From Ceratothoa steindachneri (taxonomy: Eukaryota; Arthropoda; Malacostraca; Isopoda; Cymothoidae), in contig OZ018331.1 in assembly GCA_963969495.1 (NCBI GenBank), positions 148,682,321-148,746,320 of the forward strand: a stretch of 64,000 nucleotides of DNA. The letters run 5' to 3'. Of the stretch, positions 14,057 to 23,526 are shown one piece after another. The notes under the pieces were generated by a model, which worked only from the letters and a program-made list of their open reading frames with translations, was not told the DNA's origin and made no database searches. Made by a program: the position numbers and the translations under genes. Each line of letters opens with the position of its first letter. Within the stretch, counting starts at the first letter, position 1.

Positions 14057-15256
14057 ATCAACAAATAATATATTATAGATGATTTCATTCTCTTCCGAAT
14101 GACTTTAGGTCCATCAAAATTGGCCTAATTAGTTAGCGAGATATTCACTAAAGTGTACAGGTGAGTAGTTTTTTTCTTCTCCTGTCTACCCTCTACCTCC
14201 TCCAAAAGTTGTTTTTTCAACTCAGTTTTAAATTTTTTCGAATATCTCGGCAACCACTAGGCGGATTTAAATGAAACAAAGCCATTCGAAAGGGGGCAAA
14301 ATTATCTATAAAATATCAACTATGGATTAAGATCGGGTTAAAAACATGTTTTTTATTCATGGTTTATGTTTTTTTGTTTTTTTTTGAGCGACGATATCTC
14401 GCGAACTATTATGCGTAGTAAAGCGATGGGACTTTCACCATTAGAAAGAGCATCAAGTTCTGCATTGAGTGAGTGTATAAGATTAAACATAATTACGTAA
14501 AAGAGGTACAGGACAGAAAGAACAAGAAAATATTCATTAAAAATAAGATATGCGCCTACCTATCGAGCTGAAATTAACAGGGTAGCGAGAAAGGACTGTT
14601 CCCTACCCGGCCTGACCCTTATCCTGGCAATATACCACGATTCCTTGATTCTGTAGGCGGTCCAATTATGCCCAAAAGATACACAGTCCCATCCCCCATA
14701 ACTCTTGTAAAAATGCGTTTGAGGGTTTGTTTATTTTTTTTACATTTCCCAGCATTACGTCTCATGTAGAAACTGTACTGGCAAGGGTGACCCAAACTGA
14801 GGACTTTGAATTTTGTGGTTATAAAAATGGCCAAAGTCTATATATACATCTATAACCAAGGATTTTTCGCAATCTTTTCAAACTCGAATATCTTTTTAAT
14901 TAATCGACCGATTTTAAGGAAATTCGGTACACTTATGGAGATTGGGATCTCGTGTACAATGATAGTTTTGTAGTAATTTGAAAAAACCAAAACATTGGCC
15001 AAAATCTGGTGTCGCAGATTTTCACGAAATTTTGCCTATAAACTCGGTACTTTTTCTCCTCGCGAATCTGTTAATCTCAGCACAATCAGCCGTTGACTTT
15101 TTTTTAATGAATATTTTGATTACTTTGGATTTTCTGGATCATTTTTCAAAGTATATAGTGTCATTCGATGCGGAATTCAATGCTCTTTCCAAAGGTGAAA
15201 GTCTCATGACGCTACGACTCAAGATATCGTCGATAAACAAAAAAAAACAACAACAT

Positions 15257-15295
15257 AAAATCATGGCTAAAACGCATGGTTTTAGGCATGATTTT
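15257..15295. repeat. Inverted repeat (hairpin 2)
   Basis: Arms AAAATCATGGCTAAA (15257-15271) and TTTAGGCATGATTTT (15281-15295), with the same geometry and the same single mismatch as hairpin 1. Relative to hairpin 1 the fifth pair is T-A instead of C-G. Confidence 0.8.
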
Positions 15296-16366
15296 ATTCG
15301 GAAAATGGTATATTTTGGAAGATTCCCCCCTTCTTTCGAATGAGCTAGGTTCATCAAAATCGGAGTAGTAGTTCCCGAGATATTCGCTAAAATGTAGAAG
15401 GAATTTTTTTTTCTACAGGGTGCTTCATAACCAACTTGTAAATATTGTCGAATATCTCGGGAACTACTGGATCGACTCTGATGAGACTAAATTCATTTGA
15501 ATGGGGAGGAAATTATATATAAAATATATAACTGCTAGCCAAATCAGGCTGAAATCCTTTGTTTTAGCCCGATTTTCAGTTTTAGGGGCACTAGTTCGAG
15601 GATTTTCCTACGATGTTGATCATCAAATAATATGTTATAGTCCCCCCCTTCCTGTCCTTTCGAATGACTTTTGTTCCATTAAAATCGGCGGAGTATTTCT
15701 CGAGATATTAGACAAAATGTACAAGTATCCATTTTTTTACCCTCGCTAGTGGGCGCTGGTCGACCCATGTTTACATTTTAGAAAATATTTCGAGAATTAC
15801 TGGGCGGATTTTGATCAAACAAAGTCATTTGAAAGGGAAAATGATTTTCTATAACATATCAACTCTGGATTAAGATCATTTTTAAACATGGATTTTAGCC
15901 ATGGTTTTATAGGTTAATTGTTTTTTTGACGATATCTCGAGAACTCCTGGTCGTATAGCCATGGAACCTCTTACCATTAGAAAGAGAATCTATTTCTACA
16001 TTGATTCAGTGTATAATTTTGCACATAGTTCCGTAAAGGAGGTAAAGGACAGACAGAACAAGAAAATATTCATTAAAAAATGTTATGGGGCTATACCTCG
16101 GAATTTTGTCGTTCTAAATCGCACGAACCAACTCCTGGCGTTTTACAATGCTCTCGCCCAAAGCGCATTACCAATTAAAAAGCCGAGAAAACTTTAGCTT
16201 TGGAAGCGAGGTGAGTAAACTCCGTGGACTTCCGAGACTAATGAGTAGACTCACGAGAATTTCACCATTTTACAGGTAGATTAATTTCGCATTGGATTAC
16301 GTAAACCTGCCTCTATCGAACATCGTGTATCTCTGTTAATGTCGATGATTGTTCATGCGTTAATCC

Positions 16367-17833
16367 TCAGAACCTTTTACAGACCACCCGGACAGACTGA
16401 TTGTATTGATGAGATAATGATCAGGGAAATAAGGAAAGGATGTGAAGTAGATACAGTTATTCTTGGTGACTTTAATTTAAATTCTGTGGACTGGGAAAAT
16501 ATGATAGGTAGGAAAAGAGCAAGTTTTAAGTTTATAGAATGCTTTGAGGATGATTTTTTACTCAATTTGTTAAAACACCAACAAGGGTTGCCAATATATT
16601 AGATCTGGTTCTTTCAAATGATTATGACTTGGTTCAGGAATTGACTATCAGGGAAGCATTCGGAAATCGCTATCATCAGATGGTTCGTTTTAACTTGGGA
16701 ATAGTGAAAGGTAGAACAACAACAAATTCCACACTTTTAAGACTATACTAAACATAGCCCAGGAGCAGTGTATCCCAATGAAGGCTATTAATAATAAATG
16801 TAGGAAGCCGTTGTGGTGAAATCGGGAGATAGCTAGGAAAATTTCTGAGAAGAAAAGGGCATACCAGGGATTACAGAGAGGAAGTACTTTGGATAATTTA
16901 AATCATTATAGGTTGACCAGAAATGAACTAAATAAGATTATTAAGAAGAGCAAAAGAGCGGCAGAAATTAATTTAACTCAAAATAATAATAAAGATCCAA
17001 TAAAATTCTTGAGGATGAGAAGGACTTAGGCGTAGTAGTAGATAGGTCACTGAGGTTTTCAAAGCAGTGTATTGAGGCCAAAAATAGAGCAAATAGAGTG
17101 GGGAATGTTAGCTACAAGAGTAAAGAGGTTATCCTTAAACTCTACAACTCGTATGTTAGGCCACATTTAGAGTACTGTATACAAACATAGTCAACCTGCT
17201 AGAGTCAGTATAAAGGAGGGCAACAAAAGTAATACCTTCCCTGAAGTACCTTGAATATCAAGATAGACTGAGGGTACTAAATATGTTCTGATTTGAAATA
17301 AGATGTGTGAGGGGAGATATGATTGAGCTTTTTAAAATCTGTTCTGGGATGGATAAATTGGATTTCAGCAAGTTACTTGAGTCGAAAGGTAGTAATAGGA
17401 CTAGGGGTCACCACTTAAAAATTAAATAAACAGAGGTGCAGGTTGGATGTTAGAAAATATTTTTCACCAATAGAGTGGTAGATTACTGGAATAGTTTGCC
17501 ATCTGAGACAGTAGATAGCCCAAACTTGAATGTTTTCAAAAGCAGATTATATGATTATATGGGGAGAGTTAACTTTAGGGGGTATTCTGGACTCATTCCT
17601 GTGGATGCAACTTTTTATTATTCTATATTATGATTGATTTGGATGTTGATGAGTCTTTATGATGATGCTTTTTGTTTTTGACACATTCCTGTGTATGGTT
17701 CTCATTGTATATTGTAGATGCATGATCTTACACAATCCTATGGATACATTTTGTGGGTGGGTTTTGACAGATGCGGTTGACCTTTGATAGGCCCTTGTGG
17801 CTTTTGTCATCCGTGAAATTATGTTATTGTTCT
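16367..17833 (+). mobile_element. CR1-A: 5'-truncated, internally deleted CR1-group copy
   Basis: Non-LTR retrotransposon copy flanked by a perfect 12-bp target duplication ATGCGTTAATCC (16355-16366 and 17834-17845). It starts inside the endonuclease (FYRPPGQTDCIDEIMIREI, then VILGDFNLNSVDWENMIGRK), passes the ILDLVLSN block and the linker, and at about 17005 jumps from the linker (KDPIKF) directly to DEKDLGVVVDRSLRFSKQC-type sequence, so the whole catalytic RT core is missing. The C-terminus (RLRVLNMF, RCVRGDMIELFKI, NRTRGHHLKIK, NRVVDYWNSLPSETVDSPNL) is recognisable, followed by a 3' UTR ending at the shared terminus GTGAAATTATGTTAT. Same family as the copies at 39853, 52286 and 61007. Non-autonomous, inserted into the older phrase-repeat block. 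Confidence 0.9.
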
Positions 17834-17845
17834 ATGCGTTAATCC

Positions 17846-18907
17846 GTTTTTTTTTATTTAACACAAAATATATCTCTTTCGCCCCTCCATTTACCCCTGT
17901 CTTATTATTTTAGGTATTTTCAATTAACGTTAGCTACGAAATGCGATCGGTTTAGAGTTACTTTGCTGGGTTGTGAGATGATTGTTCGTGATCAGAGTGA
18001 CACAGAGTCCTCAAGTCACATCCCGGGCCATGTAACTCAAACGCATTTGCACATCATGCAACTTTACCACTTTTTGAGACAACATGGGAGATTTCACGGC
18101 GTACTTTTACCCTGGAATCATTTTTATGTTCACTACATTTCATTGGTTGAACGGTGAGGTTGTAAAATAAAAGATCTATATCTAAAATGTATTTTATTTT
18201 GAGCATATAGGTAGAGCTCTTGTGAGCTTTGCCCGGGGACACTGAGTTGAGATCCAAACAGCGGACACATAAATGTAAAAGCGTGTCGTCAAACCACAAT
18301 TTTTTGGTTTCTTTTCCGGTTTTTCGGCCAATCTCGGGAACTATGGGGCCTAGAGCGATGGGCCTTTTAGTATGTTTCCCTTAAAATTGCGCGCTCCTTG
18401 TATGATAGTTTTTTTAGATAACTGTTACCTCCAACTTATTTTCTCCGAGGTTTTGATCCCCCTCTTATTATTCTTTAACGTTGGTGTCTTCGCAACGTTG
18501 AAGTTTTACATATATTTGTGCTTTTTTTGGTGGGGTCCCAAATGACTAACAAAAAATTTCGGCTTTTTACAATTATCTGGTCCAATTCGCCTTATTGTTT
18601 AAAAGGCCGAGAAAAATTTGGGTGACTCGGGTTATGCGAGGATTGTTCAGGAGTAGCGTGCCCCACCCCCTGGTACGCATTACATTGGATTATTTAAAAC
18701 GACGTGAGGCTGTAAATTAAAAGAGTTATATTAAATATTGATTTTATTTTAATCATATTGATGCATTTTGAAGTAGAGTTCAAGGTTAGGTTAGCCCGCG
18801 GGTATAGTGAGTTGACTTCCAAATAGCGGACGTACACGGCAGAAGCGCACGTAGAGATCTTGCGTGAATGGTGTTGACTCGGCGTACTCAGACCTGTAGT
18901 GAATAAA
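17846..18907. repeat. Continuation of phrase-repeat block with internal direct repeats
   Basis: Non-coding. Two copies of a 140-170 bp segment, about 18151-18290 and 18701-18870, share GTGAGGYTGTAAAWTAAAAG, a TTTTATTTT core, and GAGTTGA...CCAAAYAGCGGAC. The surrounding sequence (17960-18010 versus 18605-18655) is also faintly alike. Their appearance (AATAAA-like core, purine tract) would suit LTR remnants, but no coding domain lies between. Phrase Z of the 12-16 kb block recurs at 18310-18400. Confidence 0.55.
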
Positions 18908-19060
18908 ATGGGTAACATAACATAACATAATTTCACGGATGACAAAAGCCACAAGGGCCTATCAAAGGTCATCCGCATCTGTCAAAACCCACCCACAAAA
19001 TGCATCCATAGGACTGTCAGATCATGCATATAGAATATACAATTAAACAATCCACAGGAC
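18908..19060 (-). mobile_element. CR1 3'-terminal fragment (tail only)
   Basis: Only the last ~150 bp of the CR1-A/B/C family, on the minus strand. On the plus strand it begins AACATAACATAACATAAT, then TTCACGGATGACAAAAGCC and the 3' UTR text that also ends CR1-A, including the cATCCATAGGA segment. A typical very short 5'-truncated insertion. Confidence 0.85.
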
Positions 19061-19350
19061 TGTGTCCGATCACAATATTAGACCTCTCAACACACACGTT
19101 CTATTACAACGTGGTTTCTTCCTTCCCCTCCCCACTCTTTCCAGCAAAACACAGACAGTTAGAGATAAAAAAACTCAATATTCCTTGCTACCTAATGAGG
19201 TAGTGGGCGTAAGCAACGCTTTTTTTATAGTGGTATCGCCAACCCGTTAGGGGCAGGCCTAATCCACTAAGAGGGTAGAAAGGGAAACGGAAAATAGTGT
19301 GAGGTGTTAAAGCCATAATAAATTTTACTCACGCGCAGGGGATTGTAGTC
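19061..19350. other. No recognisable gene
   Basis: Unassigned sequence. An open frame at 19062-19250 has no motif. Confidence 0.4.
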
Positions 19351-19680
19351 TACTTCATCTTCCTGCTAATGGAGAAAAAATAGAAGTATACCCAGAACCA
19401 TTGAAGTTAGTGTGAGCCAGTGAGTCGTGTATCATTAACTGGGTCAAGTTGGTCAATATTAAAAGTACCAACCTTAAGAAGACGGCGACCAATGTAGAGT
19501 ACAAATGCTATTCACTTTTTGGTCAGCCAGTCATTCTACTTCGCCTCCTGAAAATGGTGAAAGGACGGAAAATAAACGCCGAACCAATGAATATAGTGTA
19601 TCATTAACTGGGTAAAGATGGCAAGTATCAAAATCACAAACCTTGACAAGCAGCCAACCAAGATAAGAGTGCAAGGAGGG
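19351..19680. repeat. ~155-bp imperfect tandem duplication
   Basis: Copies at about 19351-19507 and 19531-19680. Each begins TCTACTTC, contains ACC...TGAA and GTGTATCATTAACTGGGT, and ends with a CCAACC...AGAGTNCAA stretch. No coding content. Confidence 0.65.
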
Positions 19681-19740
19681 GGAAACCTAATGGGTACTCT
19701 CGCATCGCTTGATTAATTTGATTAGCTTGACCTTGCTGTA

Positions 19741-20180
19741 TCAGACCACGAAGGGGACGTGTGGGAACTTGGAGCGGATCATACTTTGAGGGGGAAGCCG
19801 GCCTGTTGCCTTGCGATGCTGTACGATGAAATCTCTCACGAATTGTTCATCGTGTCGCAGTAGATCGTTCGACAGAATCTCTATCATCGACGCACACAAC
19901 GAGCTGTTATCTAGTGAATGAGACTCTGAGTTAATTGAAGCGACGAATGAAGGCGAACACACAGCAGGGGCAGATTTCGTCGCACACGATGTGCTGGCAC
20001 ATTGATTCACTGCCGCTGAGCGCAGCTGTTGGATGCGTCTTTGGACCGGATTCTGCGGGACCTGTAAACCTGCAAAGAGTTGGGACAAGGACGTGCGAGC
20101 ATCAACTGTTTCAGCTACATCATAGGTCAGGTCATAATATCTGCGAAGATTCTATAGATCATCGTACATCACGGAGGCCA
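19741..20180 (-). CDS. Unrecognised open frame, possibly retroelement-derived
   Basis: The open frame 19741-20088 gives 115 residues and can be extended upstream in the same frame to about 20180 through a single stop (YDDL, stop, NLRRYYDLTYDVAETVDART). The peptide is rich in Ser, Gln and Ala at first and ends in a charged stretch (LLRHDEQFVRDFIVQHRKAT). I recognise no domain. It lies just outside the left LTR of Gypsy1 and could be the eroded gag-like part of another element or a host exon; neither can be supported further. Confidence 0.3.
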
Positions 20181-20620
20181 CCCTAGGCCGATGTTGGGGG
20201 CGTACTTAGTTACGTATGTCGCCATACTTTTTCGGCAAATCCGAGGTGTGGCACCCTCCACCCCATACACATGCTTAAAATCCAGCTTGACATCTTTCGA
20301 AATTTGTGCATAGGACATCGGGTATCCCGCTTTGCAACCAAAAACGCACTCGTTCTTTATCTTCTTTACGCCGGCTCACCTCGCAGAACAGGGCGAAGGC
20401 GTCAGCCACCTACCCCTCGAGCACAGAAAACGCTACCTTACCAGCACCCCCAGTTATATACTTGCTAAAGAAAATCCTTAAGCGGTCTAGAGTCTCGTGC
20501 TCACTCCGCCTTCTCCTAATGTCTGCCAGAGCACTATAGAGTGATAGAGTGGCCATCTCTTTAGACCTCCTACACGTGTAGAGGAGAGGCATGTCAATAA
20601 TATTTGCCTCATAAGGTGAT
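20181..20620. other. No recognisable gene
   Basis: Overlapping short frames on both strands (20271-20592) without any known motif. This is the left flank of Gypsy1. Confidence 0.4.
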
Positions 20621-20882
20621 TGTGGTAGTATCTAGAATTTTCGGTACCTAACTTTTTTTTCTTCGTAAGTAGGGGGGTGGAAGCGCATTCGTTCAGTTGT
20701 GTTCGAGGAGTGAGGTTGGTTAGTAAGTGCACTCCTGGTAGGTTGTAGGGTGTGAGGGGTTTGCCTCATTAACTGGTTGTGCAGTCGGTTGTGCACTTGC
20801 GTATTCTCGACTCAGTATATAATTGCTCATCTGTGTTGACTATTTTCGTCGATCTCCCATCAGTATAAGGTAAGAGATTATA
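20621..20882 (+). repeat. Gypsy1 left LTR
   Basis: About 262 bp, beginning TGTGGTAGTATCTAGAATTT and ending near CAGTATAAGGTAAGAGATTA. The same sequence, interrupted, occurs at 29866-30004 plus 30847-30962. Shared landmarks: GGAGCGCATTCGTT..., GAGGTTGGTTAGTAAG, CTCATTAACTGGTTGTGCAG and CGATCTCCCATCAGTATAAG. The exact 3' edge is uncertain because the shared tract ends without an obvious CA. Confidence 0.8.
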
Positions 20883-20899
20883 AGCTATCTAGGCATTAT

Positions 20900-21600
20900 T
20901 ATGGCGTTCAAAGTGATAAGTGACATGGTGAAACCGTTTACCGGCGAAGGAGATGTAGTAGCATGGTTGAAGAAAGTTAAATTGGTAGCAAATGTGTAAA
21001 AAAATTCGAATTTAGCAAGTTTTTTGCCTTTATACTTAGAGAGCGACGCCTTGTCGTTGTATTTAGAGTTAACTGATACAAAGCAGTATGATGCTAATGC
21101 CATTGAGCGAAAGCTATTGGCGGCGTTTACTGATAGTGCATTCATAGCTTTTGCTAAGTTATCGCGAAAGAGATGGATTGGTGAATCCCTAGACGTATAT
21201 GCTAATGAGTTGAGAAGGTTAGGTGCATTAGCTGTTTTTTCAGGTGATAGTTTGGGGAAGTTGGTTGCTTTACCGTTTGTGAATGGTTTTCTGATAAAAT
21301 ATCCAGTGAATTACAACAGATTGATGATGTTCTTGATATGAATATGAGTGATATTTTATCAAGGGCAAGAGTGATAACAACAAATAAGGCTGAAGCTGTA
21401 GCTGCAGCAGTAAAGTCTTTTATCCCGGCTACTCTCAAACATGAGAATAGTAAACAAAATAACAGTCGTTCATTTAATGGATCTTGCTTCAATTGTGGAG
21501 GGCCACATATGGAAAAATACTGTAACAAAGGTCGTAAAGAAATCATATGTTATCGATGTGGTGAGCCCGGACATATAGCATCATGGTGCAATCAGTGAAA
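20900..21600 (+). pseudogene. gag: Gypsy1 gag (capsid plus two CCHC knuckles)
   Basis: Structural polyprotein of a Ty3/gypsy LTR retrotransposon; it would form the particle and bind the RNA. The first frame starts at 20900 (MAFKVISDMVKPFTGEGDVV, a capsid-like AFTG-EGDVxxW opening) and meets a stop at 20998. The frame 21024-21341 continues with LPLYLESDALSLYLEL and later LRRLGALAVF. After a frameshift, 21338-21598 ends in two zinc knuckles: CFNCGGPHMEKYC (shortened spacing) and CYRCGEPGHIASWC (standard CX2CX4HX4C). It lies directly after the left LTR and before the protease, in normal order. Broken by one stop and at least one shift. Confidence 0.85.
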
Positions 21601-22050
21601 CTAGCGTCGGGTGACTGGTGCGCCAGCAGTCACCCAACTAGAGGATTAAGGCCGCATTCATTACCAATTATTGATGTTGAAGTGAACGGAAGTATCGTTA
21701 AAGCATTGGTTGATACTGAATGTACGGTAACTGTTGTAAGCTCAAAAATTGTTGGAGACTTTGCAGGGATAAATTTCATGATGGCCTTTGATGACTCAAA
21801 AGTGAAATGTCAAGGAAGACGTCTGGTGCGGATTGGAATAGAAGAAGTTAAGATTGGTGTTGAAGCTGTATTGACTAAACAAAGCTTACCTAGTGTTGAG
21901 ATAGTGTTGGGTATGGATGTTGTTGATCACATGGGTGGTGTTGTAGTTGCAGGTGGAGCAGTAGAGTTTGGAATCAAAAGCTGTTTCGCAATTGTTGAAC
22001 AATCAGTACGCAAATCAGAAATTTCACAATTAGAGGAGATTTTGAAGTAA
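21583..22050 (+). pseudogene. Gypsy1 aspartic protease, active-site variant
   Basis: Retropepsin-like protease that would mature the Gag-Pol polyprotein. The frame 21583-22050 gives 155 residues. The active-site strand reads KALVDTECTVTVVSSKIV, so the usual D-T-G has become D-T-E (codon GAA at 21718-21720). The C-terminal half has IVLGMDVVDHMGGVVV, the ILGxD block. It overlaps the gag end in another frame and is followed by RT. The open frame is long, but the Gly to Glu change in the catalytic loop should inactivate it. Confidence 0.8.
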
Positions 22051-22630
22051 TTAAAGATAAAGACTTTAATGCTATATTTGATGGACAATATTGGACAGTA
22101 GAATGGTGTTGGAAGTCTAGTCCACCAGTTCTCACTAATGAAATAGATTGCTATGAGAAAAGGCTACAAGGTAACAAGAAACAGGGTTTTGAAGAAGAGG
22201 TTGAACGTTGGATTAGATAAGGTATTCTAGTACCTTGGAAAGAAGACGCGAAAATGAGTAAAACACCCTTGCTAGCGGTTGAAAAACCTACAAAGAATAA
22301 AATAAGACCTGTATTGGATTTTAGAGAACTGAATACGCATGTGAGTTGTCATACAGGGGATGAAATAACTGATGTTTGTAATATAACCCTTCCAGAGTGG
22401 AGGCAAACAGAGGCTGGAAACATTGATTTAAAATCCGCCAATTTACCAATTAGAGTAGCGGAATAGCTTGGAAGTATCAATTGGTGAATTATAAAGGTAA
22501 AACAGATTGTCTAACAAGAGTAGGTTTTTGATTGCGTTCAGCACCAAGAATAATGGCAAAAATTTTGGGTAAAACCAAACAGATTGTTGAAGAAACTAAG
22601 TCGTATATTGATGATATACTACTCAATGAT
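22051..22630 (+). pseudogene. Gypsy1 RT, N-terminal part up to YIDD
   Basis: Ty3/gypsy reverse transcriptase fingers and palm. 22254-22466 reads PLLAVEKPTKNKIRPVLDFR, ELNTHVSCHTGDEITDVCN and NIDLKSANLPIRV, where an Asp sits in the catalytic DLKSAY-type strand. After a shift, LWKYQLVNYKGK-type text and PRIMAKIL follow, then SYIDDILLND with the catalytic YIDD intact at 22604-22615. At about 22631 the frame is cut by the T-run that is the 3' tail of the inserted I-type element. Most of RT after YIDD, RNase H and integrase are not found on the other side. Confidence 0.85.
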
Positions 22631-22846
22631 TTTTTTTTTTAAGAGCTCATCTGGCGACTGACTACTTGGGCATTAGTCGCCGTATTAAGAACTGGCTAGT
22701 ACTAGGCTACTTTAAAATAAGATTAAAAAAAAACAACAACAAAAAACAACACTAAAAATAAAAAAAGGAAAAGGCAACGAGCAGGAGCGTGCGACCTATA
22801 AGGAAAACAAAAATAAAACTAGTTAAATAAAAGGGAGAATAGAGGC

Positions 22847-23526
22847 CTACACCCAAAAGTCTACAAGTCCACCAGTCAATGTGCACGCACTCGTCCCGAG
22901 TACAAGGGACAGGCGGTAGCGACCCCACCCATCCCGGTACCAGGACAGGTAACGTGCGTGAAGATCACCCAGACTGGGACATTCGACAAGAATGTGCTGA
23001 ACAGTCTGGGGGACGACGCAGTCGTCACAATAGGGCGCAGGCGAGCGCTTCATCAAATAGCGATGCGTCACATGAGTGTGTCTGATTCGGAGACGACAGA
23101 AAGCGACCTGAAGCCGTCGCGGCATTGGGGTATAGGTCCATGGGAACAGTCGCGGCGCTATCGCACGCAACTTTGAGTTCCCTTCGACCGTCTCCCATCT
23201 TCTTTGCCAAGCAGTCCGAAGAGCTTCCCCTATTCCTGCCATGTGGTCGGTGTAAGGAAGAGCGAAACGCCGGTCCGGTCGCAGAGTCTTGGCGGACTCT
23301 TTAGAGCCCTCATCGGTGGGCTCATTTCCAGCAATTCCTACATATCCAGGAACCCAGCAGAAGATAATCTCGACATCCACCTGGCTCGCCAAAACCGTGG
23401 CGTCACGGATATCGCGAACCAGGGGATGCGGAGATTCCAATTCCCCGAGAGCACTCAGGGTGCTTTGTGAGTCGCTATAGATCACAATCCGGTCTCCGAA
23501 CCGGGCACGTCGCGTAATCTCCCGAG
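22847..23526 (-). pseudogene. I-type element RNase H and C-terminal tail
   Basis: Ribonuclease H that removes template RNA. The frame 23485-22847 reads IYSDSQSTLSALGELESPHP (the SDSQ strand) and EIIFCWVPGYVGIAGNEPTD (the WVPGHxGIxGNExAD motif with the His changed to Tyr). The first strand, FTAELVAIHH, is in the upstream frame; a small deletion at about 23486-23527 breaks the join, whereas copy 2 at 54566-54961 is continuous there. After RNase H comes the Cys/His tail of this group (CRLRIRHTHVTHRYLMKRSP, CDDCVVPQTVQHILVECPSL). Confidence 0.9.

Noticed and set aside
14978..15343. 121-residue open frame
   Set aside because: It lies in the phrase-repeat block, overlaps an inverted copy of phrase Z and a hairpin, and shows no domain or codon signature.
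13900..16100. Repeated phrases considered as a CRISPR array
   Set aside because: Repeat units are 60-110 bp, diverged, irregularly spaced and in both orientations; no short identical repeats with unique spacers; the context is animal DNA.
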